Positions 7,663-15,401 of a stretch of DNA of 64,000 nucleotides are shown here, one piece after another; position 1 is the first letter of the stretch, and every line of letters begins with the position of its first letter. Source of the DNA: CAIYZT01 sp947461435 (GTDB lineage: Bacteria > Pseudomonadota > Alphaproteobacteria > Rhodobacterales > Rhodobacteraceae). A model generated the notes under the pieces. That model worked only from the letters and a program-made list of their open reading frames with translations, was not told the DNA's origin and searched no databases. The DNA lies in the NCBI GenBank assembly GCA_965284435.1, contig OZ260083.1, forward strand, positions 2,914,001 through 2,978,000, read 5' to 3'. The translations under genes were made by a program, and so were the position numbers.

Positions 7663-8559
7663 CTAGGCTGCGATACGGCGCGCAAGCACTTGGGCCATCG
7701 TCTCGCCCATGGACGATGGGTTGGGCGCGACAGTTATTCCGGCCGCCGCCAGAATTTCCACTTTTTCTTGCGCGCTTTCGCCAAAGGCACTGACAATGGC
7801 ACCGGCATGGCCCATTTTCCGTCCCTTTGGCGCAGAGAGACCCGCGATATAGGCCACGACGGGTTTGGTCATGTGATCGCGCGCATAGATGGCGGCCTCA
7901 GCCTCTTGCGGGCCACCGATTTCGCCGATCATCATCACGGCATCCGTCTCGGGATCTGCTTCAAACAACTCCAGAATATCACGGAAGGACGATCCGTTGA
8001 TCGGATCACCGCCGATCCCGACGGAAGTGGACACGCCAATGCCCAGATCCTTCATCTGGGCGGCCGCTTCGTATCCCAAGGTGCCCGAGCGGCCGACGAT
8101 ACCAATGCGACCGGGCATGTAAATATGGGGCGGCATGATGCCCATGAACCCCTTACCAGGCGAGATGATGCCCGCACAATTTGGCCCAATCAGGCGCATC
8201 TTACGGTCAGATGAATAGCGCTTCAAGAAACGCTTGACGCGCATCATGTCTTGGCTCGGAATTCCGTCCGTAACGCAGACCGCGGTGCGGATGCCTGCGT
8301 CTGCCGCTTCCATGATCGCGTCTGCCGCAAAAGGCGGCGGCACGAAGACCAAAGAGGCCTCTGCGCCCGTCGCCTCGACCGCTTCGCGGACGGTGTTGAA
8401 CAGCGGGCGATCCAGATGGCGTTCGCCGCCTTTGCCCGGGGTGACACCGCCCACAACGTTCGTACCGTACTTGATCATGTCCGAGGCATGAAAGCTGCCA
8501 ATACGGCCAGTAAGTCCCTGAACGATTACAGGTGTCTTTTCGGTGATGAGAATGGCCAT
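7663..8559 (-). CDS. mtkB: Malate-CoA ligase (malate thiokinase) alpha subunit
   Basis: 298 residues. A CoA-binding Rossmann domain lies at the N-terminus (VIVQGLTGRIGSFHA) and a succinyl-CoA-synthetase-like ligase domain follows. The phosphorylated histidine is His251 in KMGHAGAIVS. The fold alone would also fit SucD. Malate is preferred as substrate because the gene is fourth in sgaA-mcl-mtkA-mtkB and its partner closely resembles methylotroph MtkA. It makes malyl-CoA from malate, CoA and ATP, feeding the lyase encoded two genes upstream. AGGAGG lies 6 bases before the ATG, and the gap to mtkA is 9 bp. Confidence 0.87.
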   Translation of the reverse strand: MAILITEKTPVIVQGLTGRIGSFHASDMIKYGTNVVGGVTPGKGGERHLDRPLFNTVREAVEATGAEASLVFVPPPFAADAIMEAADAGIRTAVCVTDGIPSQDMMRVKRFLKRYSSDRKMRLIGPNCAGIISPGKGFMGIMPPHIYMPGRIGIVGRSGTLGYEAAAQMKDLGIGVSTSVGIGGDPINGSSFRDILELFEADPETDAVMMIGEIGGPQEAEAAIYARDHMTKPVVAYIAGLSAPKGRKMGHAGAIVSAFGESAQEKVEILAAAGITVAPNPSSMGETMAQVLARRIAA

Positions 8560-8568
8560 CGGATCCTC

Positions 8569-9753
8569 CTAGGCGGCAACGTTAGGGGTGGCAGTCGGAC
8601 GGGCGGAGACGGCCGCAGCAGCGGCCTCAGCCAGAGTATCGGCAGAAATCAGCGGCAACCCCGAGTTTTCGATGATCGCCTTGCCTTCTTCCACATTGGT
8701 TCCAGCCAGCCGCACCACCACCGGGATGGTCAGACCGACCTCGCGGTAAGCCTGCACCACGCCCTGCGCGACCCAATCGCAGCGATTGATCCCGGCAAAG
8801 ATGTTTACAAGGATCACCGAAACATTGCCGTCGGCCAGCACAGTTCTAAACGCCCGAACCACGCGTTCAGGGCTCGCGCCGCCACCGATATCCAGAAAGT
8901 TTGCAGGCTCACCGCCGGCGAGTTTGATCATGTCCATCGTGGCCATCGCAAGGCCAGCGCCGTTGATGATGCATCCGATATCACCTTCCAGCCCGACATA
9001 GGACAGACCGTTGTCACCTGCCGTGCTTTCACGCGGGTCTTCCTGACTGCGGTCCCGCAATTCCGCGATTTGTGATTGGCGGAACATCGCATTGGTATCA
9101 AAGGACATTTTTGCATCAAGCGCCACAAGATCGCCGGTTCCGGTGATGACCAACGGGTTGATTTCCACCATCACAGCATCCAGATCGCGGTACGCCCGGT
9201 AGCAAGCCCGCAGAATGGTGACCATCTGCGCGATTTGGCCGCCCTTCAAGCCCAATTGGAAAGCCAATTCCCGCGCCTGATATTCAGACAGACCCACCGC
9301 CGGATCGATCGTCATGCGGCGCAAACTTTCGGGATCCTTCTCGGCCAGATCCTCAATTTCCATGCCGCCATGACCCGATGCCACGATCATGATGCGTTCG
9401 GATTTCCGATCCAGCACAAAGCCAAGATAGATTTCCTGGGCGATGTCAGAGGCACCCTCGACCCAGACCCGGTAAACACCTTTCCCCTTGGCGTCGGTCT
9501 GTTTGGTCACCAATTGGCGGCCAAACAGGGTTGAGGCAAATTCGTGCACTTCGTCGGGCGTGCGGCAGAACTTGACCCCGCCGGCAGCGCCCCGACCACC
9601 CGAGTGGACCTGCGCCTTGACGACCCAAGCCTTGCCGCCCAATTCGCGGGCACGGTAGCCCGCTTGTTCGGGGCTATAGGCGAGCCCGCCGCGCGGCACT
9701 GGAACGCCAAATCGGGCGAGAATTTCCTTGGCCTGATATTCGTGGATGTCCAT
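8569..9753 (-). CDS. mtkA: Malate-CoA ligase (malate thiokinase) beta subunit
   Basis: 394 residues. It has an N-terminal ATP-grasp domain (MDIHEYQAKEILARFGVPVP, then KAQVHSGGRGAAGGVK) and a C-terminal ligase domain (GLEGDIGCIINGAGLAMAT, FLDIGGGAS, NIFAGINRCDWVAQG). From memory, the sequence tracks Methylobacterium MtkA closely, for example in LDAKMSFD and the INRCDWVA segment. That favours malate thiokinase over SucC. It pairs with MtkB, encoded next. GGAGG lies 7 bases before the ATG. The short C-terminal tail after SADTLAEAAAAAV is Ala/Pro-rich. Confidence 0.88.
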   Translation of the reverse strand: MDIHEYQAKEILARFGVPVPRGGLAYSPEQAGYRARELGGKAWVVKAQVHSGGRGAAGGVKFCRTPDEVHEFASTLFGRQLVTKQTDAKGKGVYRVWVEGASDIAQEIYLGFVLDRKSERIMIVASGHGGMEIEDLAEKDPESLRRMTIDPAVGLSEYQARELAFQLGLKGGQIAQMVTILRACYRAYRDLDAVMVEINPLVITGTGDLVALDAKMSFDTNAMFRQSQIAELRDRSQEDPRESTAGDNGLSYVGLEGDIGCIINGAGLAMATMDMIKLAGGEPANFLDIGGGASPERVVRAFRTVLADGNVSVILVNIFAGINRCDWVAQGVVQAYREVGLTIPVVVRLAGTNVEEGKAIIENSGLPLISADTLAEAAAAAVSARPTATPNVAA

Positions 9754-9778
9754 TTTATCCTCCCTTCAGTGTTTGGGG

Positions 9779-10717
9779 TCAGCGCGCCGCGATAGCGTCG
9801 GCCAGAACCAGAACGTTTTGCGCCATGCGTTCAGAGGCTGCATCAATCATGCGGCCGTCCAGCGAGGCGGCGCCTTTGCCCATCGATTCAGCCTTGCGCA
9901 GCTCTTCGATGATCCGCCGAGCGCGGGTCACTTCGGCTTCGGGTGGTGAGAAAACCTCGTTGGCAAGGGCAACTTGCGACGGGTGGATCGCCCATTTGCC
10001 CTCGCAACCCAAGGCGGCCGCGCGGCGGGCACCATCCTTGTAGCCCTCGGGATCCGAAAAATCGCCAAACGGGCCGTCAATGGCGCGTAGGCCATAGGCG
10101 CGGCAAGCCACGACCATGCGGCTGATCGAGGCATGCCACTGATCACCCGGATAATGGGGGTTCAGACCGCCGATGTTGGTGGTGCGCGCCCGCATCGACG
10201 CCGCGAAATCGGCTACACCAAAATGCAGCGCTTCAAGGCGGCCCCCGAATTGTGCGATGGCTTCGACATTTGCCATGCCCAGCGCCGTTTCGATCAAGGC
10301 CTCCAAACCAACCTGGTTCGTCAAGCCCTTTGCCTGTTCGATCTGGTTTACCATGGCCTCGACCATGTAAAGATCACCCGTGACACCCACTTTGGGCACT
10401 AAAAGGGTATGAACGCGTCCGCCGGCTTGTTCCATCACATCGACCACGTCGCGGTACATGTAATGCGTGTCGAGGCCATTGATGCGAACGGACACTGTCT
10501 TGCCCTTGGCAGCCCAATCAATGTCATTGAGGGCCTGAATCGCGTTCTTGCGGGCCTGTTCTTTTTCCGACGGCGCAATCGCATCCTCTAGATCCAGAAA
10601 GACATAGTCTGCGGCACCTTCGGCAGCCTTGTCGATCATCGTCGGATTGGATGCCGGCACGGCAAGCTCAGAACGCTGCAAACGCGCTTTGCGCAGGGGG
10701 TGAAGGGTATGGCTCAT
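9779..10717 (-). CDS. mcl: L-malyl-CoA lyase
   Basis: 312 residues from the ATG at 10715-10717 with AGGAAG upstream; a longer frame to 10870 runs into sgaA and was rejected. It is a TIM-barrel of the HpcH/CitE family. Visible segments are RSELAVPASNPTMI, DYVFLDLEDAIAPSEKEQAR, RINGLDTHYMYRDVVDV, LIETALGMANVEAIA, RAIDGPFGDFSDPEGY and KWAIHPSQVALANEVF. The pattern matches methylotroph malyl-CoA lyase (known length about 320). It splits malyl-CoA into acetyl-CoA and glyoxylate. It lies 14 bp downstream of sgaA and upstream of mtkA, so the operon encodes both producer and consumer of malyl-CoA. A second activity on beta-methylmalyl-CoA is possible but not shown. Confidence 0.92.
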   Translation of the reverse strand: MSHTLHPLRKARLQRSELAVPASNPTMIDKAAEGAADYVFLDLEDAIAPSEKEQARKNAIQALNDIDWAAKGKTVSVRINGLDTHYMYRDVVDVMEQAGGRVHTLLVPKVGVTGDLYMVEAMVNQIEQAKGLTNQVGLEALIETALGMANVEAIAQFGGRLEALHFGVADFAASMRARTTNIGGLNPHYPGDQWHASISRMVVACRAYGLRAIDGPFGDFSDPEGYKDGARRAAALGCEGKWAIHPSQVALANEVFSPPEAEVTRARRIIEELRKAESMGKGAASLDGRMIDAASERMAQNVLVLADAIAAR

Positions 10718-10731
10718 GGTCTTGTCTTCCT

Positions 10732-11928
10732 TTATTCGGCGGCGACGCGTGCGGCGTTGGTGATCGGGGCTGCATAGATGGCTTGCGCGGCGGCCACGCC
10801 CGACCCGTAGGTCAGCGAAACCCCGGCTTCGGCCAAGGCCATTTCTGTGACGGCCAAAGCCGTAAGGCACATGCCCTCGTTCAAATCGCCGATATGTCCG
10901 ATGCGGAACACCTTTCCGGCCAGCGGCCCAAGACCCGAGCCAAGAGATGTGTTGTAGCGGTCATAAGCGATGCGGATCACCTCGCGGGCATCCACACTGG
11001 CAGGCGTCTTGATGGCAGTCACTGTGTCCGACGCGATGGAAGGATGTTCGGCGCAGGTTTCGAGACCCCAAGCCTGCACTGCAGCGCGAACACCACTTGC
11101 AAGGCGATTGTGCCGGGCTGCGATAGTATCGAACCCTTCTTCGAGCATCCGGTCGAGCGCCTTACGCAGACCATGAAGCAATTGGGTGGGCGGCGTGTAA
11201 GGGAAATAGCCACCCGGATTGTGCTTCATCTGTTCGGAAAATTCGAAATAGGCGCGGCGCGATGTGGCCGTCTTTGACGCCTCGATCGCCTTTGGGCTGA
11301 CGCCAAGGATACCCAAACCGGCCGGCATCATCAGCCCTTTCTGGCTGCCCGTCACTGCCAGATCGACACCCCAGTCGTCCATCCGGAATTCGATGCAGCC
11401 GATCGACGAGACTCCGTCCACAAACAAAAGTGCGTCGTGCATTGCCGTATCCAGCGCTGCCCGTACCCCGGCAATCGACGACGTCACACCTGTTGCGGTT
11501 TCGTTGTGGGTGACAAACACTGCCTTGATTTTGCCGTGGCGGTCGGCCGCCAGTCTGCGAGCAAATTCATTCACGGGCGTGGCCGCGCCCCAAGCCAGAT
11601 CGACCAGCTCGACATCAAGACCCAGCCGCGTGGCCATCTCTGCCCACAAAGTGGAAAAATGCCCGTGGCGGGCCATCAGCACCTTGTCGCCCGGCGACAG
11701 GGTGTTGGTGATTGCCGCCTCCCAAGAGCCGGTGCCGGAGCCGGAGAACATCATCACGGTTCCGGCGGTTGTGCGCATCACCTTTTTAAGATCGCTGAAC
11801 AGGCTAAGGTTTCCCGCGCCGAAATCATGGGCGCGTTGGTCCTGCATGGGCACGTTCATCGCCTGCCGGACGGATTCGGGAACATTGGTTGGACCGGGGA
11901 TAAAAAGATGGTTGATGCCAGTACGCAT
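10732..11928 (-). CDS. sgaA: Serine-glyoxylate aminotransferase
   Basis: 398 residues from the ATG at 11926-11928 (MRTGINHLFIPGPTNVP), with GAGG upstream. The open frame continues to 12138 but lacks a family-like sequence there. It is a class V PLP enzyme with the cofactor lysine at Lys197 in GSQKGLMMPAGLG and a substrate loop near SGSGTGSWEAA. It converts glyoxylate and serine to glycine and hydroxypyruvate in the serine cycle. It is the first gene of sgaA-mcl-mtkA-mtkB and is read divergently from an ScfR-type regulator. A second class V aminotransferase at 50315-51442 is a distant paralogue. Confidence 0.92.
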   Translation of the reverse strand: MRTGINHLFIPGPTNVPESVRQAMNVPMQDQRAHDFGAGNLSLFSDLKKVMRTTAGTVMMFSGSGTGSWEAAITNTLSPGDKVLMARHGHFSTLWAEMATRLGLDVELVDLAWGAATPVNEFARRLAADRHGKIKAVFVTHNETATGVTSSIAGVRAALDTAMHDALLFVDGVSSIGCIEFRMDDWGVDLAVTGSQKGLMMPAGLGILGVSPKAIEASKTATSRRAYFEFSEQMKHNPGGYFPYTPPTQLLHGLRKALDRMLEEGFDTIAARHNRLASGVRAAVQAWGLETCAEHPSIASDTVTAIKTPASVDAREVIRIAYDRYNTSLGSGLGPLAGKVFRIGHIGDLNEGMCLTALAVTEMALAEAGVSLTYGSGVAAAQAIYAAPITNAARVAAE

Positions 11929-12075
11929 GAGATGCCTCGCTGTTGATGCGCACTCCCTTGCATCGCTGTGAATTTGTGCAAAGTGAAAACACGTTCCGCT
12001 GTGAATGCGAGAATTTACAAAGCTACAAAAGTGTAATATTGTCATAAAGACAAATCTAAGAATGTGTGCGGCAGT
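11929..12075. promoter_or_regulatory. Divergent promoter sgaA / ScfR-type regulator with direct repeats
   Basis: The 147-bp gap holds CGCTGTGAAT twice, at 11964-11973 and 11997-12006, spaced 33 bp (about three helical turns). TTTGTGCAAA at 11973-11982 and TTTACAAAG at 12014-12022 resemble the TTTGC/GCAAA sites I recall for RamB and PccR, relatives of the adjacent regulator. The A/T-rich stretch 12010-12060 may hold the rightward promoter. Confidence 0.5.
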
Positions 12076-13473
12076 ATGCAAAAGACTTTCATCGGACCCC
12101 ATCTGCGCCGACTTCGGGCCGAAAGGCGCGAAACCCAAGGGGCCATGGCAAAAGCGCTGGGAATTAGCCCGTCTTACGTCAACCTTCTGGAAAATAACGA
12201 AAGATCGGTATCGGTTCAGGTCCTTTTACGACTGTTTGAGGCCTATGGTGTCGATTGGCGCGACATTGCCGAAGATGATGGAACAAGCAAACTTGCCGAC
12301 CTGCGGGCGGCCATTTTGGACCCGATTTTTGTGGATCACCGTCCAGATCTTGCCCAAATGCGTGCCGCGTTGGTTCATGCCCCGGCGTTGGTGCAGTCTT
12401 TGATGACTTTATACCGGAGCTATCAGGGGTTGAACGAACAGCTTTTGTCACTTGTGGAAAGCGAGGCGCCCGAGCTGTCAACTTCGCCCGAAGCGGCCGT
12501 TCACAACGTCTTTCGCCGCAACCGGAATCACTTTCGAGAGCTTGAAGACATCGCGGAGGGATTTTGGGGCGGGGCCCTGTTGGACAGAGACGAGGTTTAT
12601 ATCGCCCTGAAACACCGCTTGCGCGACAAAATGGGGGTGACGGTTCGCCTATGCCGAGTAGAGGACTTGCCGGGTGCCTTGCGGCAATATGACGAAACGC
12701 GCACGGAAATCTTGCTGTCCGAGGCGCTGGATCACACAAACCGAACCTTTCAGCTGGCCCACATGGCCGTGCTTTTGGAACAGCGCAGTCTTCTGGACGG
12801 ATTGATTGCCAAAGCCGGGATCAATGATACGCGCGCCATGGCCCGGCTTCGGGTCGAATTGGCAAATTACGGGGCCGCAGCGGTTTTGATGCCCTATGAC
12901 AATTTTCTGGCAGAGGCCAAAGCCACAAAATATGATTTTGACCTTATGGCAACCCGTTTTGGCGTCAGCTTTGAACAGGCCTGTCACCGTGCCACCACTT
13001 TGCAGCGGGATGGGGCGCAAGGCGTGCCCTTTTTCTTCTTGCGCATCGACAAGGGCGGCAATGTGACGAAACGGTTCAATGCCACGGGCTTTCATTTGGC
13101 AGAATTTGGCGGGGCTTGCCCCCGTCTGGATGTACATACGAGTTTCCGCACTCCGGGCCGCATTGTGCCGCAATTTGTTGAAATGCCGGATAGAGAGCAG
13201 TTCTTCGTCCTCTCGCGCACCGTGGACCGTCCCACTTGGGCACGCCACAGCCAAGACAACAGGCTGGCGGTCGCCATGGGCTGCGCCATCCAGCATGCGG
13301 CAGAAATCGGTTATGCAGAAGGATTTTCGATGGCCGACGCCCGTATGACGCCGATTGGCATTAACTGCCGCGTTTGCCCAAGGTCGAACTGTGATCAGCG
13401 CGCCCATCACGCCGCAATTCTTACGCGTCCAGTCGATGAACACCGCCGCGGCGTGACGCGCTACGACAGTTGA
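12076..13473 (+). CDS. XRE-family short-chain fatty acyl-CoA regulator (ScfR/RamB type)
   Basis: 465 residues from the ATG at 12076; a GTG four codons earlier is also possible and neither has a clear ribosome site. The N-terminal helix-turn-helix spans about residues 8-62 (LRRLRAERRETQGAMAKALG, SPSYVNLLENNERSVSV). The middle region resembles the IrrE/DUF955 fold but has no HExxH motif, so it is not a protease. The C-terminus carries a conserved cysteine cluster (Cys431, Cys434, Cys439 in NCRVCPRSNC). Family members control isocitrate lyase, propionyl-CoA carboxylase or related genes in response to acyl-CoAs. Divergence from sgaA-mcl-mtkAB suggests it controls that operon. Confidence 0.85.
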   Translation: MQKTFIGPHLRRLRAERRETQGAMAKALGISPSYVNLLENNERSVSVQVLLRLFEAYGVDWRDIAEDDGTSKLADLRAAILDPIFVDHRPDLAQMRAALVHAPALVQSLMTLYRSYQGLNEQLLSLVESEAPELSTSPEAAVHNVFRRNRNHFRELEDIAEGFWGGALLDRDEVYIALKHRLRDKMGVTVRLCRVEDLPGALRQYDETRTEILLSEALDHTNRTFQLAHMAVLLEQRSLLDGLIAKAGINDTRAMARLRVELANYGAAAVLMPYDNFLAEAKATKYDFDLMATRFGVSFEQACHRATTLQRDGAQGVPFFFLRIDKGGNVTKRFNATGFHLAEFGGACPRLDVHTSFRTPGRIVPQFVEMPDREQFFVLSRTVDRPTWARHSQDNRLAVAMGCAIQHAAEIGYAEGFSMADARMTPIGINCRVCPRSNCDQRAHHAAILTRPVDEHRRGVTRYDS

Positions 13474-13512
13474 TATTCGAATAACCCTGCGTCCCGTTCC
13501 AATGCGGTATTT

Positions 13513-14961
13513 TCACCAGATCAACCGATCAAACTCTGCTTTACGATCGGCCATTGCGACGGCCAATACGGGATCGGGTTCAACCGTGCGGACAATCTTG
13601 ATCCGCTCGCACAATGTGCCGATGGGCGCTCCGGCTGCAACGGCGGCCAAGCGTGCAGCGCCCATTGGCCCGGCATTTTCAGACCTTGAAACCAGACCAA
13701 CCTCGCAGTTCAAAGCCGTACTGATCAGACGCAACCAAAGATCACTTCGGGTTCCGCCGCCGACCAAAGTAACGCTATTGGCGGTAACACCTGTTGCGTT
13801 TTGGGCAGCAACACAGTCGGCAAATTGAAAGGCAACCCCTTCCATCGCGGCATAGGCCAGGGATCCGGCCGTGACCCCAGGATGCAAACCGGCCATGCGC
13901 CCTGTCATCTGCGGCCGGTTCAGCGGCGTGCGAATTCCCGTCAGGCTGGGCAGGAACAGGGGGCATTCGGTGATTTTCCCGGTATCGAAAATGGCCTGAG
14001 CCTGTTCGTTCAGGCGGGCAGGTTCTTGTCCCGTCAACAGGCCCACCCAATCAAGCGAGGCTGTCGCGCTCATGACCACGCCCATCGACAAAAAGGCATT
14101 TGGTACGACATGGGCAGAGGTCAGGATCGCCCTGTCAGGCCCCGGATGAAAGGCATGATCGACCAAACAGGCCACCCCAGAGGTCCCGAGAGTCAAAACC
14201 GCGTCTCCGGGGCGCGTGCCCCCTGCCCCGAGCGTTGAGCCCATGTTGTCACCCGCGCCTGCGGCGACCCAAACCGGACCAGTCATGCCAAACCGAGACA
14301 AAAGCGCAGGCCGCAATTGCCCGGCCGCGTCCCAGCTTGCGACAATCGGCGGCAGATATGCAGGATCCCAGCCAGCGGCCGCACATAAGGCGTCGTCCCA
14401 ACGACCGCTTCTGCAATCCAGCAACTGCGTGCCGCCCGCGTCTGATGCTTCCGTCGCCGCGTCGCCCGTCAGAGCCAGTCGCACATAGTCCTTTGTTAGC
14501 ATAAGCATGCGCGCCTGCGACATTGCACCGGGTTCGTGCTGGGCCAGCCAAAGAAGCTTTGCCGCCGTCAGTCCCGGGTCTGGCGTGCCGTTCGTTCTAA
14601 ATCCGATATCGGGCACGCGGGCCAAAAGCGTGTGACACTCGGCGATGGCGCGTTGATCATTCCAAAGGATCGCCGGGCGAAGGGGGCGCAGATCTTTGTC
14701 AAGGATCAGGGCTGCCAGCATTTGCCCGGACAGACCGATGCCGCGCACGGCAGCCATTTGCTGCGGCGATTGGATATTTAGCATATCCAAACAAGTGAAA
14801 ACGGCGCTAACCCAATCATCGGGTTCTTGCTCGCTCCAGCCCACATGCGGACGGCTTATAGCCATTGGCAGGGACGCCGTGGAAATGACTTGGGTCAGAT
14901 CCTCGACCAAAACGGCCTTGATGCCCGAGGTTCCCAAATCGATGCCGATGTGGACGGACAT
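13513..14961 (-). CDS. FGGY-family sugar kinase, xylulokinase-like
   Basis: 482 residues with two actin-like ATPase domains. Motifs seen: HIGIDLGTSGIKAVLV (phosphate loop 1, residues 4-19), SGQMLAALIL, AILWNDQRA (substrate region), GAGDNMGSTLGAGG, LGTSGV and the adenosine loop TLVGGGTRSDLWLRLIS. Length and motifs fit XylB. It probably phosphorylates a ketose such as xylulose, but the substrate may differ because no xylose isomerase is present. It faces the dehydrogenase-isomerase-phosphatase genes across a 440-bp divergent region that contains inverted repeats, and it probably starts the same pathway. It converges on the ScfR-type gene. Confidence 0.83.
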   Translation of the reverse strand: MSVHIGIDLGTSGIKAVLVEDLTQVISTASLPMAISRPHVGWSEQEPDDWVSAVFTCLDMLNIQSPQQMAAVRGIGLSGQMLAALILDKDLRPLRPAILWNDQRAIAECHTLLARVPDIGFRTNGTPDPGLTAAKLLWLAQHEPGAMSQARMLMLTKDYVRLALTGDAATEASDAGGTQLLDCRSGRWDDALCAAAGWDPAYLPPIVASWDAAGQLRPALLSRFGMTGPVWVAAGAGDNMGSTLGAGGTRPGDAVLTLGTSGVACLVDHAFHPGPDRAILTSAHVVPNAFLSMGVVMSATASLDWVGLLTGQEPARLNEQAQAIFDTGKITECPLFLPSLTGIRTPLNRPQMTGRMAGLHPGVTAGSLAYAAMEGVAFQFADCVAAQNATGVTANSVTLVGGGTRSDLWLRLISTALNCEVGLVSRSENAGPMGAARLAAVAAGAPIGTLCERIKIVRTVEPDPVLAVAMADRKAEFDRLIW

Positions 14962-15401
14962 CAGCCCTGCACCAAGATGACATTCGCGCTGTCGTTGCCA
15001 AAGAGCGCCTTACCCCGGCCGGTGAGGACGGATTGGCGCGAAGTGCGCGAGCAGAGGTCAGCAGATGTAAGCTCCAGCACAGCGCGTTCGAAATTTATCG
15101 TAGCAGACCGAAGCATCATCTGTTCCTGCGCCCCGCGCGGCCCAAACCCCGGGCGGCGCTGAACATGATTTCCCCTGTGATAGCTAGAAGATCGGGGCAT
15201 GCTTTGCAATCTTCTTAACCCTTTCCGGGAAAGCACTAACCCGCGCGCCGCCGCCGATTGCAAAACATCGTTTGCTGCCGCAGCGTTCAACGGGACTGGT
15301 ACAGGGATGAAACTTGGTATCTTCTAAGCCGTGGCCAAATGCACCCAGGTGCATCCGTTAGGGCCGCAGAAATGGAAACAGGACATGCCAAGGGCCCCCG
15401 C
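14962..15401. promoter_or_regulatory. Divergent promoter region with inverted repeats; no gene seen
   Basis: No supported gene lies in these 440 bp. Structures present are ATGCACC (15339-15345) and GGTGCAT (15348-15354), arms separated by 2 bp; GCAAA-N6-TTTGC at 15260-15275; GCTGC-C-GCAGC at 15274-15284; and an imperfect palindrome around CTTTCCGGGAAAG near 15222-15234. The 7-bp arms at 15339-15354, about 50 bp before the dehydrogenase start, are the best operator candidate. No regulator of this cluster is in the window. Confidence 0.45.

Noticed and set aside
7663..9753. Reading these genes as succinyl-CoA synthetase (sucCD)
   Set aside because: Operon context with malyl-CoA lyase and serine-glyoxylate aminotransferase and similarity to methylotroph MtkA favour malate thiokinase; assay would settle it.
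14961..15290. A 109-codon leftward frame upstream of the FGGY kinase gene
   Set aside because: It has no ribosome site, is Arg/Ser-rich without a recognisable motif and overlaps the inverted repeats of the divergent promoter; probably non-coding.
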